Positions 1-7,476 of a stretch of 64,000 nt of DNA are shown one piece after another. The first letter of the stretch is position 1. Each line of letters begins with the position of its first letter. This stretch comes from Dyella_B acidisoli (GTDB lineage: Bacteria > Pseudomonadota > Gammaproteobacteria > Xanthomonadales > Rhodanobacteraceae): positions 992,001-1,056,000 of the forward strand of contig NZ_CP064031.1 in NCBI RefSeq assembly GCF_049532895.1, in the 5' to 3' direction. Below the pieces are notes generated by a model, which worked only from the letters and a program-made list of their open reading frames with translations, was not told where the DNA came from and ran no database searches. A program made the translations under genes and the position numbers.

Positions 1-87
1 CGACAATTGCAGTAGGCGAATGGCCTGTTGCAACTGCGGCGTGAGAGCCAGCTGTTGATTGAGACGGAACTGAAGCCCTGGTTTCAT
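1..87 (-). CDS. rpoN: RNA polymerase sigma-54 factor RpoN, N-terminal fragment
   Basis: The 29 codons visible here translate to a start of MKPGLQFRLNQQLALTPQLQ, followed by QAIRLLQLS. This is the glutamine-rich region I of sigma-54, which contacts enhancer-binding activators and the promoter fork. The rest of the gene runs off the left edge. It follows lptB on the same strand, the usual order in proteobacteria, but about 290 bases separate the two, so rpoN may have its own promoter here. RpoN directs core polymerase to -24/-12 promoters used for nitrogen, motility and envelope genes. Confidence 0.93.
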   Translation of the reverse strand, partial: MKPGLQFRLNQQLALTPQLQQAIRLLQLS

Positions 88-380
88 GCCTGCCGAAACG
101 GTTAAGACAACCTCATCCTAACCCTTCGCCGGAATGTCGGCCATAGTTGTCGCGAGGGGAATGATTGCGTCGTAACGTGGATGTGAAGCGGCGCAAATTA
201 GGCTTGTGCGGGCGAATAAGTTGGAGTATTTACCAGAGATTCGAACAGGCGTGGTCCGTGTGCTATTCGAATGTGCCGAGGCTGGGTTTACCGGACTCGG
301 CGATACGGATCAGTCATTTGACGTGCTGATCCGCAGCCGGTCGTCCGCAGTCTGGTTAACCGGATGCTTTCAACCACCGC
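88..380. other. Intergenic gap between lptB and rpoN
   Basis: This roughly 290-base stretch has no convincing gene. A short plus-strand reading frame across it continues as an antisense shadow into lptB and lacks protein-like composition. It presumably carries the 3' end of the lpt operon transcript and the leader or promoter of rpoN. I see no clear rho-independent terminator and no recognisable -24/-12 element. Confidence 0.5.
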
Positions 381-1100
381 TTACAGGCGGAATTCGCGAC
401 CCAAGTACACTTCACGCACCCGTTCATCGGCCAGGATATGCGCCGGGGTGCCGCGCGAGAGCACCTCGCCTTCGTTCATGATGTAGGCACGATCGCAGAT
501 GCCGAGTGTTTCGCGCACGTTGTGGTCGGTGATCAGCACGCCGATGCCGCGTTCCTTCAAGTGCCGCACGATGCGCTGGATTTCGCCCACCGAGATCGGG
601 TCGACGCCGGCGAACGGTTCGTCCAACAGCATGTAGCGCGGCTGTGCAGCGAGGGCGCGCGCGATCTCCACGCGACGACGCTCGCCACCGGACAGGCTGA
701 TGCCTTTCTGTCCCGCGATGTGCGCGATTTTCAGTTCGTCCAGCAGGCTTTCCAGTTCGGCATCGCGCTTGCGTTGATCGAGTCCTTGGCGCAATTCCAG
801 CACGGCCATGATGTTGTCGGCCACGCTCAGGCGACGAAATACGGAGGCTTCCTGCGGCAGGTAGCCGATGCCGAGCTTGGCGCGCGAATGCATGGGCAGG
901 CCGGTGATGTCCTGCTTGTCAAGCTTGATCGCACCGCCGTCGGCCTCGATCAGGCCCACGATCATGTAGAAGCAGGTAGTTTTACCGGCGCCATTGGGGC
1001 CGAGCAGGCCCACTACTTCGCCCTGGCGGATCGAGAACGCGAAATCGCGCACGACTTGGCGCGCGCGGAAACTCTTTTGCAGACCTTCTGCGGAAAGCAT
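381..1100 (-). CDS. lptB: LPS export ABC transporter ATP-binding protein LptB
   Basis: Cytoplasmic ATPase of the LptB2FG complex, which extracts lipopolysaccharide from the inner membrane and pushes it along the LptC-LptA bridge. The 239-residue length is normal. Visible motifs are the Walker A loop GPNGAGKTT (about residues 34-42), the ABC signature LSGGERRRVE (about 136-145), the Walker B segment YMLLDEPFAG (about 156-165) and a switch histidine in ITDHNVRE. It is the last lpt gene of a minus-strand run kdsD-kdsC-lptC-lptA-lptB, starting 7 bases after lptA. lptF and lptG are not in the window. Confidence 0.97.
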   Translation of the reverse strand: MLSAEGLQKSFRARQVVRDFAFSIRQGEVVGLLGPNGAGKTTCFYMIVGLIEADGGAIKLDKQDITGLPMHSRAKLGIGYLPQEASVFRRLSVADNIMAVLELRQGLDQRKRDAELESLLDELKIAHIAGQKGISLSGGERRRVEIARALAAQPRYMLLDEPFAGVDPISVGEIQRIVRHLKERGIGVLITDHNVRETLGICDRAYIMNEGEVLSRGTPAHILADERVREVYLGREFRL

Positions 1101-1107
1101 TTACGGG

Positions 1108-1716
1108 TTATTCCTTCGATGCGCTGCTGGCGGACGCCGGCGCGCTGGGTGACGGTGCGGGCTTGGCGGGCGCAGGCGGTGTGGCCGGCGCACCGTGCTT
1201 CGGCGGCGGCAGCGGTTTTTGCTTCGGCAGGAAGGTCATGGTGACCTGACCCGCGCCACCGCTTTCGCCGACCATGTAGCCGGTCTGCGTGTTGTAGGTA
1301 AGCTTGGCACCGCGCGCATCACCCTTGTTCTGCTGATGCACGTAGGCGGTGCCGGTGAGGATCGCCACGCCGTTGACGTTGTCGTAGTACAGCTGATCGG
1401 CATCACCGGTCATCAAGTTGCCGTTGTCGTCGATCTGTTCAATGTGCGGACGCTTTTGTGGCGTGCCGGTCACAACGATGTGATCGACCGACGTGTCTTC
1501 CTTGGCCGTGTAGATTTTGGCGATGTCGCCGATGAGCTTCATCGTGCCCTGGTTGATCAGCACGCTGCCTTTGAAAGTGCTGATGGTGTTGGGCTGGTTG
1601 TAGCCGTCGAAGCTGTCGGCATGTACGACGTGAATCGGCTGGTTGCGATCATCCTGTCGCGCCATCGCAGGTTGCAGGAGCAGCAGCCCCGTGGCCAGCA
1701 GACTGAGCCGTAGCAT
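1108..1716 (-). CDS. lptA: LPS transport periplasmic protein LptA
   Basis: Periplasmic OstA/LptA-fold protein that forms the bridge carrying lipopolysaccharide from LptC to LptD. I place the start at the ATG at 1716 because it opens directly into a signal peptide (MLRLSLLATGLLLLQPAMA, cleavage near ARQ), giving 202 residues. Upstream in-frame codons are cysteine-rich and lie within lptC. The mature part has OstA-type beta repeats (HADSFDGYNQPNTISTFKG, then KIYTAKEDTSVDHIVVTG). The last 35 residues are a Pro/Ala/Ser-rich tail that E. coli LptA lacks. With this start the gene overlaps the end of lptC by 68 bases. Confidence 0.92.
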   Translation of the reverse strand: MLRLSLLATGLLLLQPAMARQDDRNQPIHVVHADSFDGYNQPNTISTFKGSVLINQGTMKLIGDIAKIYTAKEDTSVDHIVVTGTPQKRPHIEQIDDNGNLMTGDADQLYYDNVNGVAILTGTAYVHQQNKGDARGAKLTYNTQTGYMVGESGGAGQVTMTFLPKQKPLPPPKHGAPATPPAPAKPAPSPSAPASASSASKE

Positions 1717-2311
1717 TTTTCTGGCGCGGATACAGGAAACCGTGCACGTCATGGAGCAACTCCAAGTGGTTATCGTTGAGGCTGGCACGCATGCCGACGC
1801 CGTTCATTACGCTTTGTCCTTGCGTCAGAGTGGCCGGGTCCGCGGTTTCCATGCGGTTCTCTTTCGGCCAGCCCGTGACATTCGAGGTGTGTAATGTTGC
1901 CATGGGACTTTGCGCGTAGGCAGGGCGGCACATGTACACCGCACCATCCAGCCGCATTTCCGTGCCGCTCTTGTTGACCCAGCCGTATGGTGCATTGCCT
2001 TGCCAGTCCGGCACACCGGTTTTTTTCGAGGCAACATCGAACACCGGTGCGTTGATGTACAGCGACTCGTCGCCACCGCGGCGATCCATGCGCGGTGCGG
2101 TCATCGTGAAGCTTAGCAATCCATCGACGTCATAACTCCACACGCGGGAGTTGTAGAGCACATAGTCGGCCACGGGCGGGCCGATGAATTCGTTGGTCGG
2201 CGGCTCGCCTACCACCCAGCTGCGCAGCATCCAGCTGGCGGGTGCGGCAATAGCGAGCAGCACGATGGTTGCGTTGACGCGATTGTCGCGCAGGTATTGG
2301 CGAAAGCTCAC
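1649..2311 (-). CDS. lptC: LPS export system protein LptC
   Basis: Bitopic inner-membrane protein that receives LPS from LptB2FG and hands it to LptA. The preferred start is GTG at 2311, which overlaps the kdsC stop as GTGA and gives 220 residues; the longer frame lies inside kdsC. One N-terminal membrane helix (VNATIVLLAIAAPASWMLRSW) precedes a periplasmic LptC beta-jellyroll domain (Y-lptD-like segments YVLYNSRVWSYDVDGLLSFT and NAPVFDV). The C-terminal 20 or so residues are low-complexity and overlap lptA. Part of the Kdo/Lpt operon. Confidence 0.9.
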   Translation of the reverse strand: MSFRQYLRDNRVNATIVLLAIAAPASWMLRSWVVGEPPTNEFIGPPVADYVLYNSRVWSYDVDGLLSFTMTAPRMDRRGGDESLYINAPVFDVASKKTGVPDWQGNAPYGWVNKSGTEMRLDGAVYMCRPAYAQSPMATLHTSNVTGWPKENRMETADPATLTQGQSVMNGVGMRASLNDNHLELLHDVHGFLYPRQKNATAQSAGHGAAAPATCDGATG

Positions 2312-2850
2312 CGCCAGTGCTCCTGTTCCGCTGCGCTCTTGCCCTGCGCGTGCAGGATCAGATCGCACACTTCGCGCACGGCGCCCATACCGCCACCCAG
2401 GCTGGTCTGCCAATGTGCGCGCTGCGTGACCCAGGGGTGCGCATTGGCGACAGCCACAGCAAAACCGGCGAGATCCATCGCGGGCAAGTCAGGCAGGTCG
2501 TCGCCGACGAAGGCGGCCTGCTCGGGCTGAAGGTTCAGGGCTTCGAGCATCTGGCGCAGGCATTCGCGCTTGTCGTTCTGACCCTGGTAGACGTGCGCGA
2601 TGTTCAGTTCTTCCGCGCGCAAGGCGACCGGATGGCTGATGCGCGCGCTGACGATGGCTACCTGGATGCCGTTCGCCTGCAGGCGCTTCAGGCCCAGGCC
2701 GTCGTGCACGTGAAAAACCTTGGTTTCGTGGCCGCTTTCGCTGTACCACAGGCGACCGTCGGTGAGCGTGCCGTCCACGTCGAACGCGGCCAAACGAATT
2801 TTGGCAGCGCGTGCGAGCACGTTGGCAGGCAGGTTGGAAAGGTATTGCAT
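2308..2850 (-). CDS. kdsC: 3-deoxy-D-manno-octulosonate 8-phosphate phosphatase KdsC
   Basis: Hydrolyses Kdo-8-phosphate to Kdo in the cytosol, the step before CMP-Kdo activation for lipid A glycosylation. A C0-type HAD phosphatase of 180 residues. The nucleophile motif DVDGTLTDG holds Asp24 and the acid/base Asp26; motif II serine is in VAIVSAR and the motif III/IV aspartates are in FVGDDLPDLPAM. It lies 16 bases after kdsD and overlaps the GTG of lptC by 4 bases, so translation is probably coupled. Confidence 0.96.
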   Translation of the reverse strand: MQYLSNLPANVLARAAKIRLAAFDVDGTLTDGRLWYSESGHETKVFHVHDGLGLKRLQANGIQVAIVSARISHPVALRAEELNIAHVYQGQNDKRECLRQMLEALNLQPEQAAFVGDDLPDLPAMDLAGFAVAVANAHPWVTQRAHWQTSLGGGMGAVREVCDLILHAQGKSAAEQEHWR

Positions 2851-2866
2851 GCAGCGGTTCCGTTCT

Positions 2867-3877
2867 TCAGACCACGCGCGCGCGCAGCAGGTCGTGAATG
2901 TTGAGGGCGCCGACCACGCGTTGCGTGTGATCGACCACCAGCAGGGCGTGAATCTGGTACTTCTCCATCAGCTGTGCTGCCTCGATGGCGAGCTTGTCGG
3001 TGCCGATCACCTTCGGACCGCGTGTCATCAGATCGCTGACACGCGCGTTGCGCAGATCAACGCCATCGTCGTCGAGCGCGCGGCGCAAGTCACCGTCGGT
3101 GAACACTCCCAGCAAGTGCTGGTCAGGGTCGACTACGGCGGTCATACCCAAGTGCTTGCGGGTCATTTCCATAAGGGCTTCGGTAAGCGTTGCATCCGGT
3201 GGAACCATCGGGACGCCCGGACCGGTGTGCATCACATCGCTGATGTGTAGCAACAGACGGCGTCCCAGGCTGCCTGCGGGGTGAGAACGCGCGAAGTCTT
3301 CGGAGGTAAACCCACGTGCTTCCAGCAGGGCGATGGCGAGGGCGTCGCCCATCACCAGCGCGGCGGTGGTGCTGGCGGTGGGGGCCAGGCCCAGTGGGCA
3401 GGCTTCGGCGGAAATGCCGGCATCCAGATGTACATCGGCCTGGCCGGCGAGCGAAGAATCCGGGTTGCCAGTGATGGCAATCAACGGAATGCCTTGGCGC
3501 TTGATCACCGGTAGGATGAACAGGATCTCGTCCGTCTCGCCCGAGTTGGACAGGGCCAGCACCACGTCCTGCGGCAGGATCATGCCAAGGTCGCCGTGGC
3601 TGGCCTCGCCCGGGTGCACAAAAAAGGCCGGTGTGCCGGTGGAAGCCAAGGTGGCGGCGATCTTGCGCCCCACATGGCCGGATTTGCCCATGCCCGTGAC
3701 CACCACGCGTCCCTTGCAGCCCAGGATCAGCCGGCAAGCATCGACGAAGGTCTGGTCGATACGCGGCTCCAGCGCCCGGATGGCGGCGGCTTCGGTAGCG
3801 ATGACCGTGCGTGCGCTGCGCACGATGGTGGCGGCATCCACCCGGGTGGATTTGGCTTTGGTGATGGGTGCGTTCAT
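2867..3877 (-). CDS. kdsD: Arabinose-5-phosphate isomerase KdsD
   Basis: Interconverts ribulose-5-phosphate and arabinose-5-phosphate, supplying the five-carbon precursor of Kdo. The 336-residue protein has a SIS sugar-isomerase domain (about 45-185, with GMGKSGHVGRKIAATLASTG and ALSNSGETDEI) followed by two CBS domains (about 210-265 and 275-335). This is the full KdsD/GutQ architecture. First gene of the minus-strand kdsDC-lptCAB operon and divergent from ibaG-murA, so the 167-base gap upstream should hold both promoters. Confidence 0.96.
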   Translation of the reverse strand: MNAPITKAKSTRVDAATIVRSARTVIATEAAAIRALEPRIDQTFVDACRLILGCKGRVVVTGMGKSGHVGRKIAATLASTGTPAFFVHPGEASHGDLGMILPQDVVLALSNSGETDEILFILPVIKRQGIPLIAITGNPDSSLAGQADVHLDAGISAEACPLGLAPTASTTAALVMGDALAIALLEARGFTSEDFARSHPAGSLGRRLLLHISDVMHTGPGVPMVPPDATLTEALMEMTRKHLGMTAVVDPDQHLLGVFTDGDLRRALDDDGVDLRNARVSDLMTRGPKVIGTDKLAIEAAQLMEKYQIHALLVVDHTQRVVGALNIHDLLRARVV

Positions 3878-4044
3878 GCGTCCTCGGGGCGTGCTGGGCA
3901 GGGGGCAAAACGCCTGTGTCGTTTCTGCGACAGCGGATTTCCATTAACATGGCATATTCGCATTCTATCTTGATGCCTGTCGCCCATGGCTCGCCCTGTA
4001 CCAGCCGGCAGCCGGCGTTCAGTATCTCAGCAATTGGAAAATCG

Positions 4045-4284
4045 ATGGACGCAGCCAGCATCCAGGCAATGATTGAAACGGGCCTGCCCGGCGCAAAGGC
4101 GAGCGTGCAAGGTGACGATGGGGTGCACTTCGAGGCGGAAGTGGTGGCCGAGCAGTTTGCGGGCAAGCTGCCGTTGGCTCGCCACCGCCTTGTCTACGCC
4201 ACTTTGGGCGACCTCATGGGGGGCGCGATCCACGCGCTCGCACTCAAGACTCTGACGCCGGAAGAAGCCGCCGTGCGCCGTTGA
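4045..4284 (+). CDS. ibaG: BolA family protein, IbaG-like
   Basis: Small BolA/IbaG protein of 79 residues. Family members bind monothiol glutaredoxins through a [2Fe-2S] cluster and affect envelope stress or acid resistance. The ATG at 4045 is chosen because the protein then begins directly with the alpha1 helix (MDAASIQAMIETGLPGAKAS). The conserved helix-turn-helix-like segment ARHRLVYATLGDLMGGAIHA carries the invariant H-R-V pattern. It lies 40 bases upstream of murA on the same strand, the standard ibaG-murA arrangement. Confidence 0.9.
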   Translation: MDAASIQAMIETGLPGAKASVQGDDGVHFEAEVVAEQFAGKLPLARHRLVYATLGDLMGGAIHALALKTLTPEEAAVRR

Positions 4285-4324
4285 CGCTGCCGCGGTTGCT
4301 TCCGTTTTTCTCTAGGAATTCCTG

Positions 4325-5584
4325 ATGGCTAAAATTCTGATCAGCGGCGGCGAGCCGCTACGCGGTGAAGTGGGTATTTCCGGCGCCAAGAACGCCGTGC
4401 TGCCGATTCTCGCGTCCTGTTTGCTGGCTGATGAGCCGGTGACGATCAGCAACGTTCCACACCTGCACGATGTCACCACCACCATGGAGCTGCTCGGCCA
4501 GATGGGCGTGCAGTTGGTGCTGGACGACCGCATGAAGATCCAGGTGGACCCGCGCTCCGCCGACCGTTATTTCGCGCCGTACGAACTGGTGAAAACCATG
4601 CGCGCCTCGATCCTGGTGCTCGGGCCGCTGGTGGCGCGCTTCGGTCAGGCGGAAGTTTCGCTGCCGGGTGGTTGCCAGATCGGTTCGCGTCCCGTGGACC
4701 AGCACATTCGCGGCCTGCAAGCGCTGGGGGCGGAGATCGAAGTCGAGAACGGCTACATCAAGGCCCGTGCCAAGCGCCTAAAGGGCGCGCGCATCTTGAT
4801 GGACATGGTGACCGTCACCGGCACCGAGAACGTGATGATGGCGGCGGTGTTGGCCGACGGCACCAGCATCATCGAAAACGCGGCGCAGGAACCGGAAGTG
4901 GTGGACCTGGCCAACTGCCTCAATGCGTTGGGCGCACAGATCGAAGGTGCTGGCACCTCCACCTTGGTGATCCATGGTGTGGAGCGCTTGCACGGCGGCG
5001 ATTACGAAGTGCTGCCCGATCGCATCGAAACCGGCACGTTTCTGGTTGGTGCGGCGATGACCGGCGGCAAGATTCGCGCACGCAACGCGCGCGCCAACAC
5101 ACTGGATGCCGTGCTGGTGAAGTTGGAAGAAGCCGGTGCGCACGTCAGCACCGGTCCGGACTGGATCGAGCTGGACATGCAGGGCCGCCGTCCTAAAGCC
5201 GTGAACATCACGACTGCGCCGTACCCAGCATTTCCCACTGACATGCAGGCGCAGTTCACCGCGCTCAACTGCGTGGCCGAAGGCGTGGGTGTGATTACCG
5301 AAACCGTGTTCGAAAACCGCTTCATGCACGCACACGAACTGCAGCGTCTTGGTGCGGATATCCGCCTGGAAGGCAACACCGCCATCATTCGCGGCGTGGA
5401 CAAGATGAGCGGCGCGCCGATCATGGCTACCGATCTGCGCGCGTCGGCGTGTCTGGTGCTGGCGGGACTGGTCGCGGAAGGCGATACCACGGTCGATCGC
5501 GTGTATCACATCGATCGCGGTTACGAGAACATCGAAGAGAAACTCAGCACGCTTGGGGCGCGGATTCGTCGCTTGCCGACCTAA
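4325..5584 (+). CDS. murA: UDP-N-acetylglucosamine 1-carboxyvinyltransferase MurA
   Basis: First committed enzyme of peptidoglycan synthesis: transfers enolpyruvate from PEP to UDP-GlcNAc in the cytosol. 419 residues, the family norm. The catalytic cysteine (Cys117 here) is in the loop GGCQIGSRPVDQH, so the fosfomycin-sensitive Cys form is present, not an Asp variant. Lys22 of GAKNAVLP and the C-terminal RVYHIDRGYENIEEK are also conserved. Follows ibaG; a REP-type repeat sits just after the stop. Confidence 0.98.
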   Translation: MAKILISGGEPLRGEVGISGAKNAVLPILASCLLADEPVTISNVPHLHDVTTTMELLGQMGVQLVLDDRMKIQVDPRSADRYFAPYELVKTMRASILVLGPLVARFGQAEVSLPGGCQIGSRPVDQHIRGLQALGAEIEVENGYIKARAKRLKGARILMDMVTVTGTENVMMAAVLADGTSIIENAAQEPEVVDLANCLNALGAQIEGAGTSTLVIHGVERLHGGDYEVLPDRIETGTFLVGAAMTGGKIRARNARANTLDAVLVKLEEAGAHVSTGPDWIELDMQGRRPKAVNITTAPYPAFPTDMQAQFTALNCVAEGVGVITETVFENRFMHAHELQRLGADIRLEGNTAIIRGVDKMSGAPIMATDLRASACLVLAGLVAEGDTTVDRVYHIDRGYENIEEKLSTLGARIRRLPT

Positions 5585-5610
5585 TTCCCGCCTTGCCTTG
5601 GACCTCAATG

Positions 5611-5690
5611 GTCATCATTCCCGCGAAAGCGGGAATCCATTTTTGCTTTTGCATCAGAGCAGCATGGATTCCCGCTTTCGCGGGAATGAC
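5611..5690. repeat. REP-type inverted repeat pair (family 4)
   Basis: Two oppositely oriented copies of a palindromic unit, attcccgcgaaagcgggaat followed by cca, flank a 26-base spacer. The whole forms one long hairpin between the end of murA and the convergent DUF3108 gene. A related pair with the variant unit atcccagcgaaagctgggat lies at 33358-33434. Short palindromes of this type are typical REP/BIME elements mobilised by RAYT transposases in this order; no RAYT gene is visible in the window. Confidence 0.85.
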
Positions 5691-5718
5691 GGCGATGTGG
5701 GATGCGTGATGATGTGAT

Positions 5719-6426
5719 TTACGGCGAGCTGTACCGAACCAACTGCAGCGTCAAATCGCCACCTTCACTCTGCGCCACTTTCACCGGTAACGGATACTGC
5801 TTCGGCACGTACCACGCGTCGAAATGCTTGTCCGAATCGGTGCGTGTGACGCGCTCGGCCTGAAAGCTGCCTGCAGGTACCTGCACGCTTTCAGTGCCCT
5901 GCACTTTGTACTGTTGTTGCTCCACTTGTTGCCTCACGCCCACCGGCAGCGTCACGTTCTGGTTGCCATTGCGCAGCGAAAGACCTATCGCCAACAACAG
6001 CGTATTGCGGTCGACCAGACCTGGCACTGCGGCATAATTCATGGTGCCTTTGCCATCCTCCACGCTTACCTGCTTGGTGCTCCAATTCACCTGCATGATG
6101 CGCTGCTTGGTTTTCAGCGCGACGACTTTGGATGTGTAGTTCTCTGTTTCGGGGGCATTGTTGTTCCAGCGGAAATGCGTGACGTCGCTGGAGTTCGCAC
6201 CCAGCATCGCAGCCAGGCCGGAAGTGCCGTGGATCTGATTGCTGTACTCATATTCGCCGTTACCAAGCGGCTTCAGCGTAATCGTCGCTTCGCCCATCGC
6301 TTCGCCTTGGCGCGAAACCTGGTACGTGGCGGTGAAGGGCGTCGGTTGCGCGGCAAGTGCGGCGCTGGTGGAAACGGCCAGCACAAGGCCGGCGAGAAGG
6401 GAGCGGGGAAGGTTAAGTGTGCGCAT
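5719..6426 (-). CDS. DUF3108 domain-containing periplasmic protein
   Basis: Exported protein of 235 residues of unknown function. The ATG at 6426 leads straight into a signal peptide (MRTLNLPRSLLAGLVLAV, cleavage after ALAA). The in-frame codon further upstream lies inside a mobile repeat, which argues against it. The body matches the DUF3108 layout: an ATYQVSRQGEAMGEATITL strand near the mature N-terminus and a YVPKQYPLPVKVA motif near the end. purN lies about 200 bases beyond on the same strand. Role unknown; DUF3108 proteins form beta-rich barrels. Confidence 0.85.
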   Translation of the reverse strand: MRTLNLPRSLLAGLVLAVSTSAALAAQPTPFTATYQVSRQGEAMGEATITLKPLGNGEYEYSNQIHGTSGLAAMLGANSSDVTHFRWNNNAPETENYTSKVVALKTKQRIMQVNWSTKQVSVEDGKGTMNYAAVPGLVDRNTLLLAIGLSLRNGNQNVTLPVGVRQQVEQQQYKVQGTESVQVPAGSFQAERVTRTDSDKHFDAWYVPKQYPLPVKVAQSEGGDLTLQLVRYSSP

Positions 6427-6445
6427 GGATCGGGAGTGTACGTCA

Positions 6446-6610
6446 AAGAACCTGTCTGACATCCCAGCGTAGCTCGCCTAGTCCCTGAGTAGCCGTCATG
6501 CGGCCGCGCGTGGCTTGACCAGACAGCCAGTCTGGCACTGCGCCACGCACGACCACCTGACAGCTACTCAGGGACTAGGCGAACCACGCTGAGACATCAA
6601 ACAGGTTCTT
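6446..6610. mobile_element. Palindromic MITE-like element, copy A
   Basis: A roughly 165-base element whose ends are imperfect inverted repeats: aagaacctgtctgacatc on the left, and gacatcaaacaggttctt on the right (2-3 mismatches). The interior is a second nested inverted repeat (gcctagtccctgagtagc versus gctactcagggactaggc) around a core containing ccagacagccagtctgg. A second full copy in opposite orientation lies at 40421-40579 and a short derivative at 47064-47139. It has no coding capacity, so any movement would need a transposase in trans. Confidence 0.8.
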
Positions 6611-6626
6611 CATCCTGAACGCGTAA

Positions 6627-7289
6627 TCAGCGAACGAGTTCGCCGCCTTGCCAGCGCAAAGGTTTGCGAATGGGGGCGTCATCGAAGATGACGCCCTGTT
6701 CACCTAGCGCCAGTCTGCCGGAGGCAATAAGCGCAACGACTGCCGGCAGCAGTTGGTGTTCCAGCGGAAGCAACCGCGCGGCGAGGGTGTTCTCGTTGTC
6801 GCCGGCCTCGATCGACAGGGTGGTCTGTGCGATCACCGGGCCACCATCGAGTTCGGCCGTTACGTAATGCACGCTGGCGCCGTGTTCGACGTCGCCTGCT
6901 TTCAGCGCGCGGCGATGGGTATGCAGGCCCCGATATTTGGGCAGCAACGAAGGGTGGATGTTGATCATCCTTCCCGCCCAGGGTTTCATCGCATCGCCAT
7001 CGATGATGCGCATGAAGCCCGCCAGCACGAGCAGATCCGGCTTGCTGGCGGCAAGGCAGTCGAACAGTGCGAAATCATAGGCGCGACGGTCAGCGTATTC
7101 GCGTGGGTCGAGCACTATGGTCGGGACACCTGCGCTTTGCGCGAGTTGCAACACTGGTGCATCGGCTTTATCGCTGGCAACCAGCACGAATTCCACCGGC
7201 AGCTCACCGCGTTCGCGTGCGGCCAGCAGCGCGGCGAAGTTGCTGCCACGACCGGAGGCGAGGATGGCGATGCGGAGGGGTTTGGGCAT
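6627..7289 (-). CDS. purN: Phosphoribosylglycinamide formyltransferase PurN
   Basis: Transfers a formyl group from 10-formyl-THF to glycinamide ribonucleotide, third step of purine synthesis. 220 residues. Visible are the ribonucleotide-binding loop ILASGRGSNFAALL (about 9-22), the catalytic Asn-His pair in INIHPSLLPKYRG and the catalytic Asp in VTAELDGGPVIAQ. It lies downstream of purM on the same strand, separated by about 190 bases filled with a REP pair rather than the tight spacing common elsewhere. Confidence 0.96.
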   Translation of the reverse strand: MPKPLRIAILASGRGSNFAALLAARERGELPVEFVLVASDKADAPVLQLAQSAGVPTIVLDPREYADRRAYDFALFDCLAASKPDLLVLAGFMRIIDGDAMKPWAGRMINIHPSLLPKYRGLHTHRRALKAGDVEHGASVHYVTAELDGGPVIAQTTLSIEAGDNENTLAARLLPLEHQLLPAVVALIASGRLALGEQGVIFDDAPIRKPLRWQGGELVR

Positions 7290-7310
7290 AAGGTGCAGGC
7301 TTTTTTTGCT

Positions 7311-7466
7311 CCCTCTCCCCGCCGGGGAGAGGGCTGGGGTGAGGGGACACTCTTGCGAAGATTGACGTTAATGCTTGGGATTGAGATGCGTTGTGCGTGG
7401 TGATGTTTCAGGCTTCCGGCGAGGTTGGCCCCTCACCCCAACCCTCTCCCCGGAAGGGAGAGGGAG
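7311..7466. repeat. BIME of the ccctctcccc family (family 1), inverted pair
   Basis: Two inverted copies of a hairpin unit (ccctctccccgccggggaga followed by gggctggggtgagggg, and its reverse form ending at 7466) enclose about 80 bases. The unit sits between purM and purN. The same pair recurs at 15805-15940, 22980-23134 and 61043-61174, and single units lie at 20210-20244, 31221-31268 and 61986-62021. It could stabilise or attenuate the purM-purN transcript. Confidence 0.85.
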
Positions 7467-7476
7467 CAAAGCGCGC

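Noticed and set aside
206..481. A 91-codon plus-strand frame between rpoN and lptB
   Set aside because: Runs antisense into lptB, has no RBS and does not look like protein.
438..1244. A 268-codon plus-strand frame across lptB
   Set aside because: Antisense shadow of a well-conserved ATPase.
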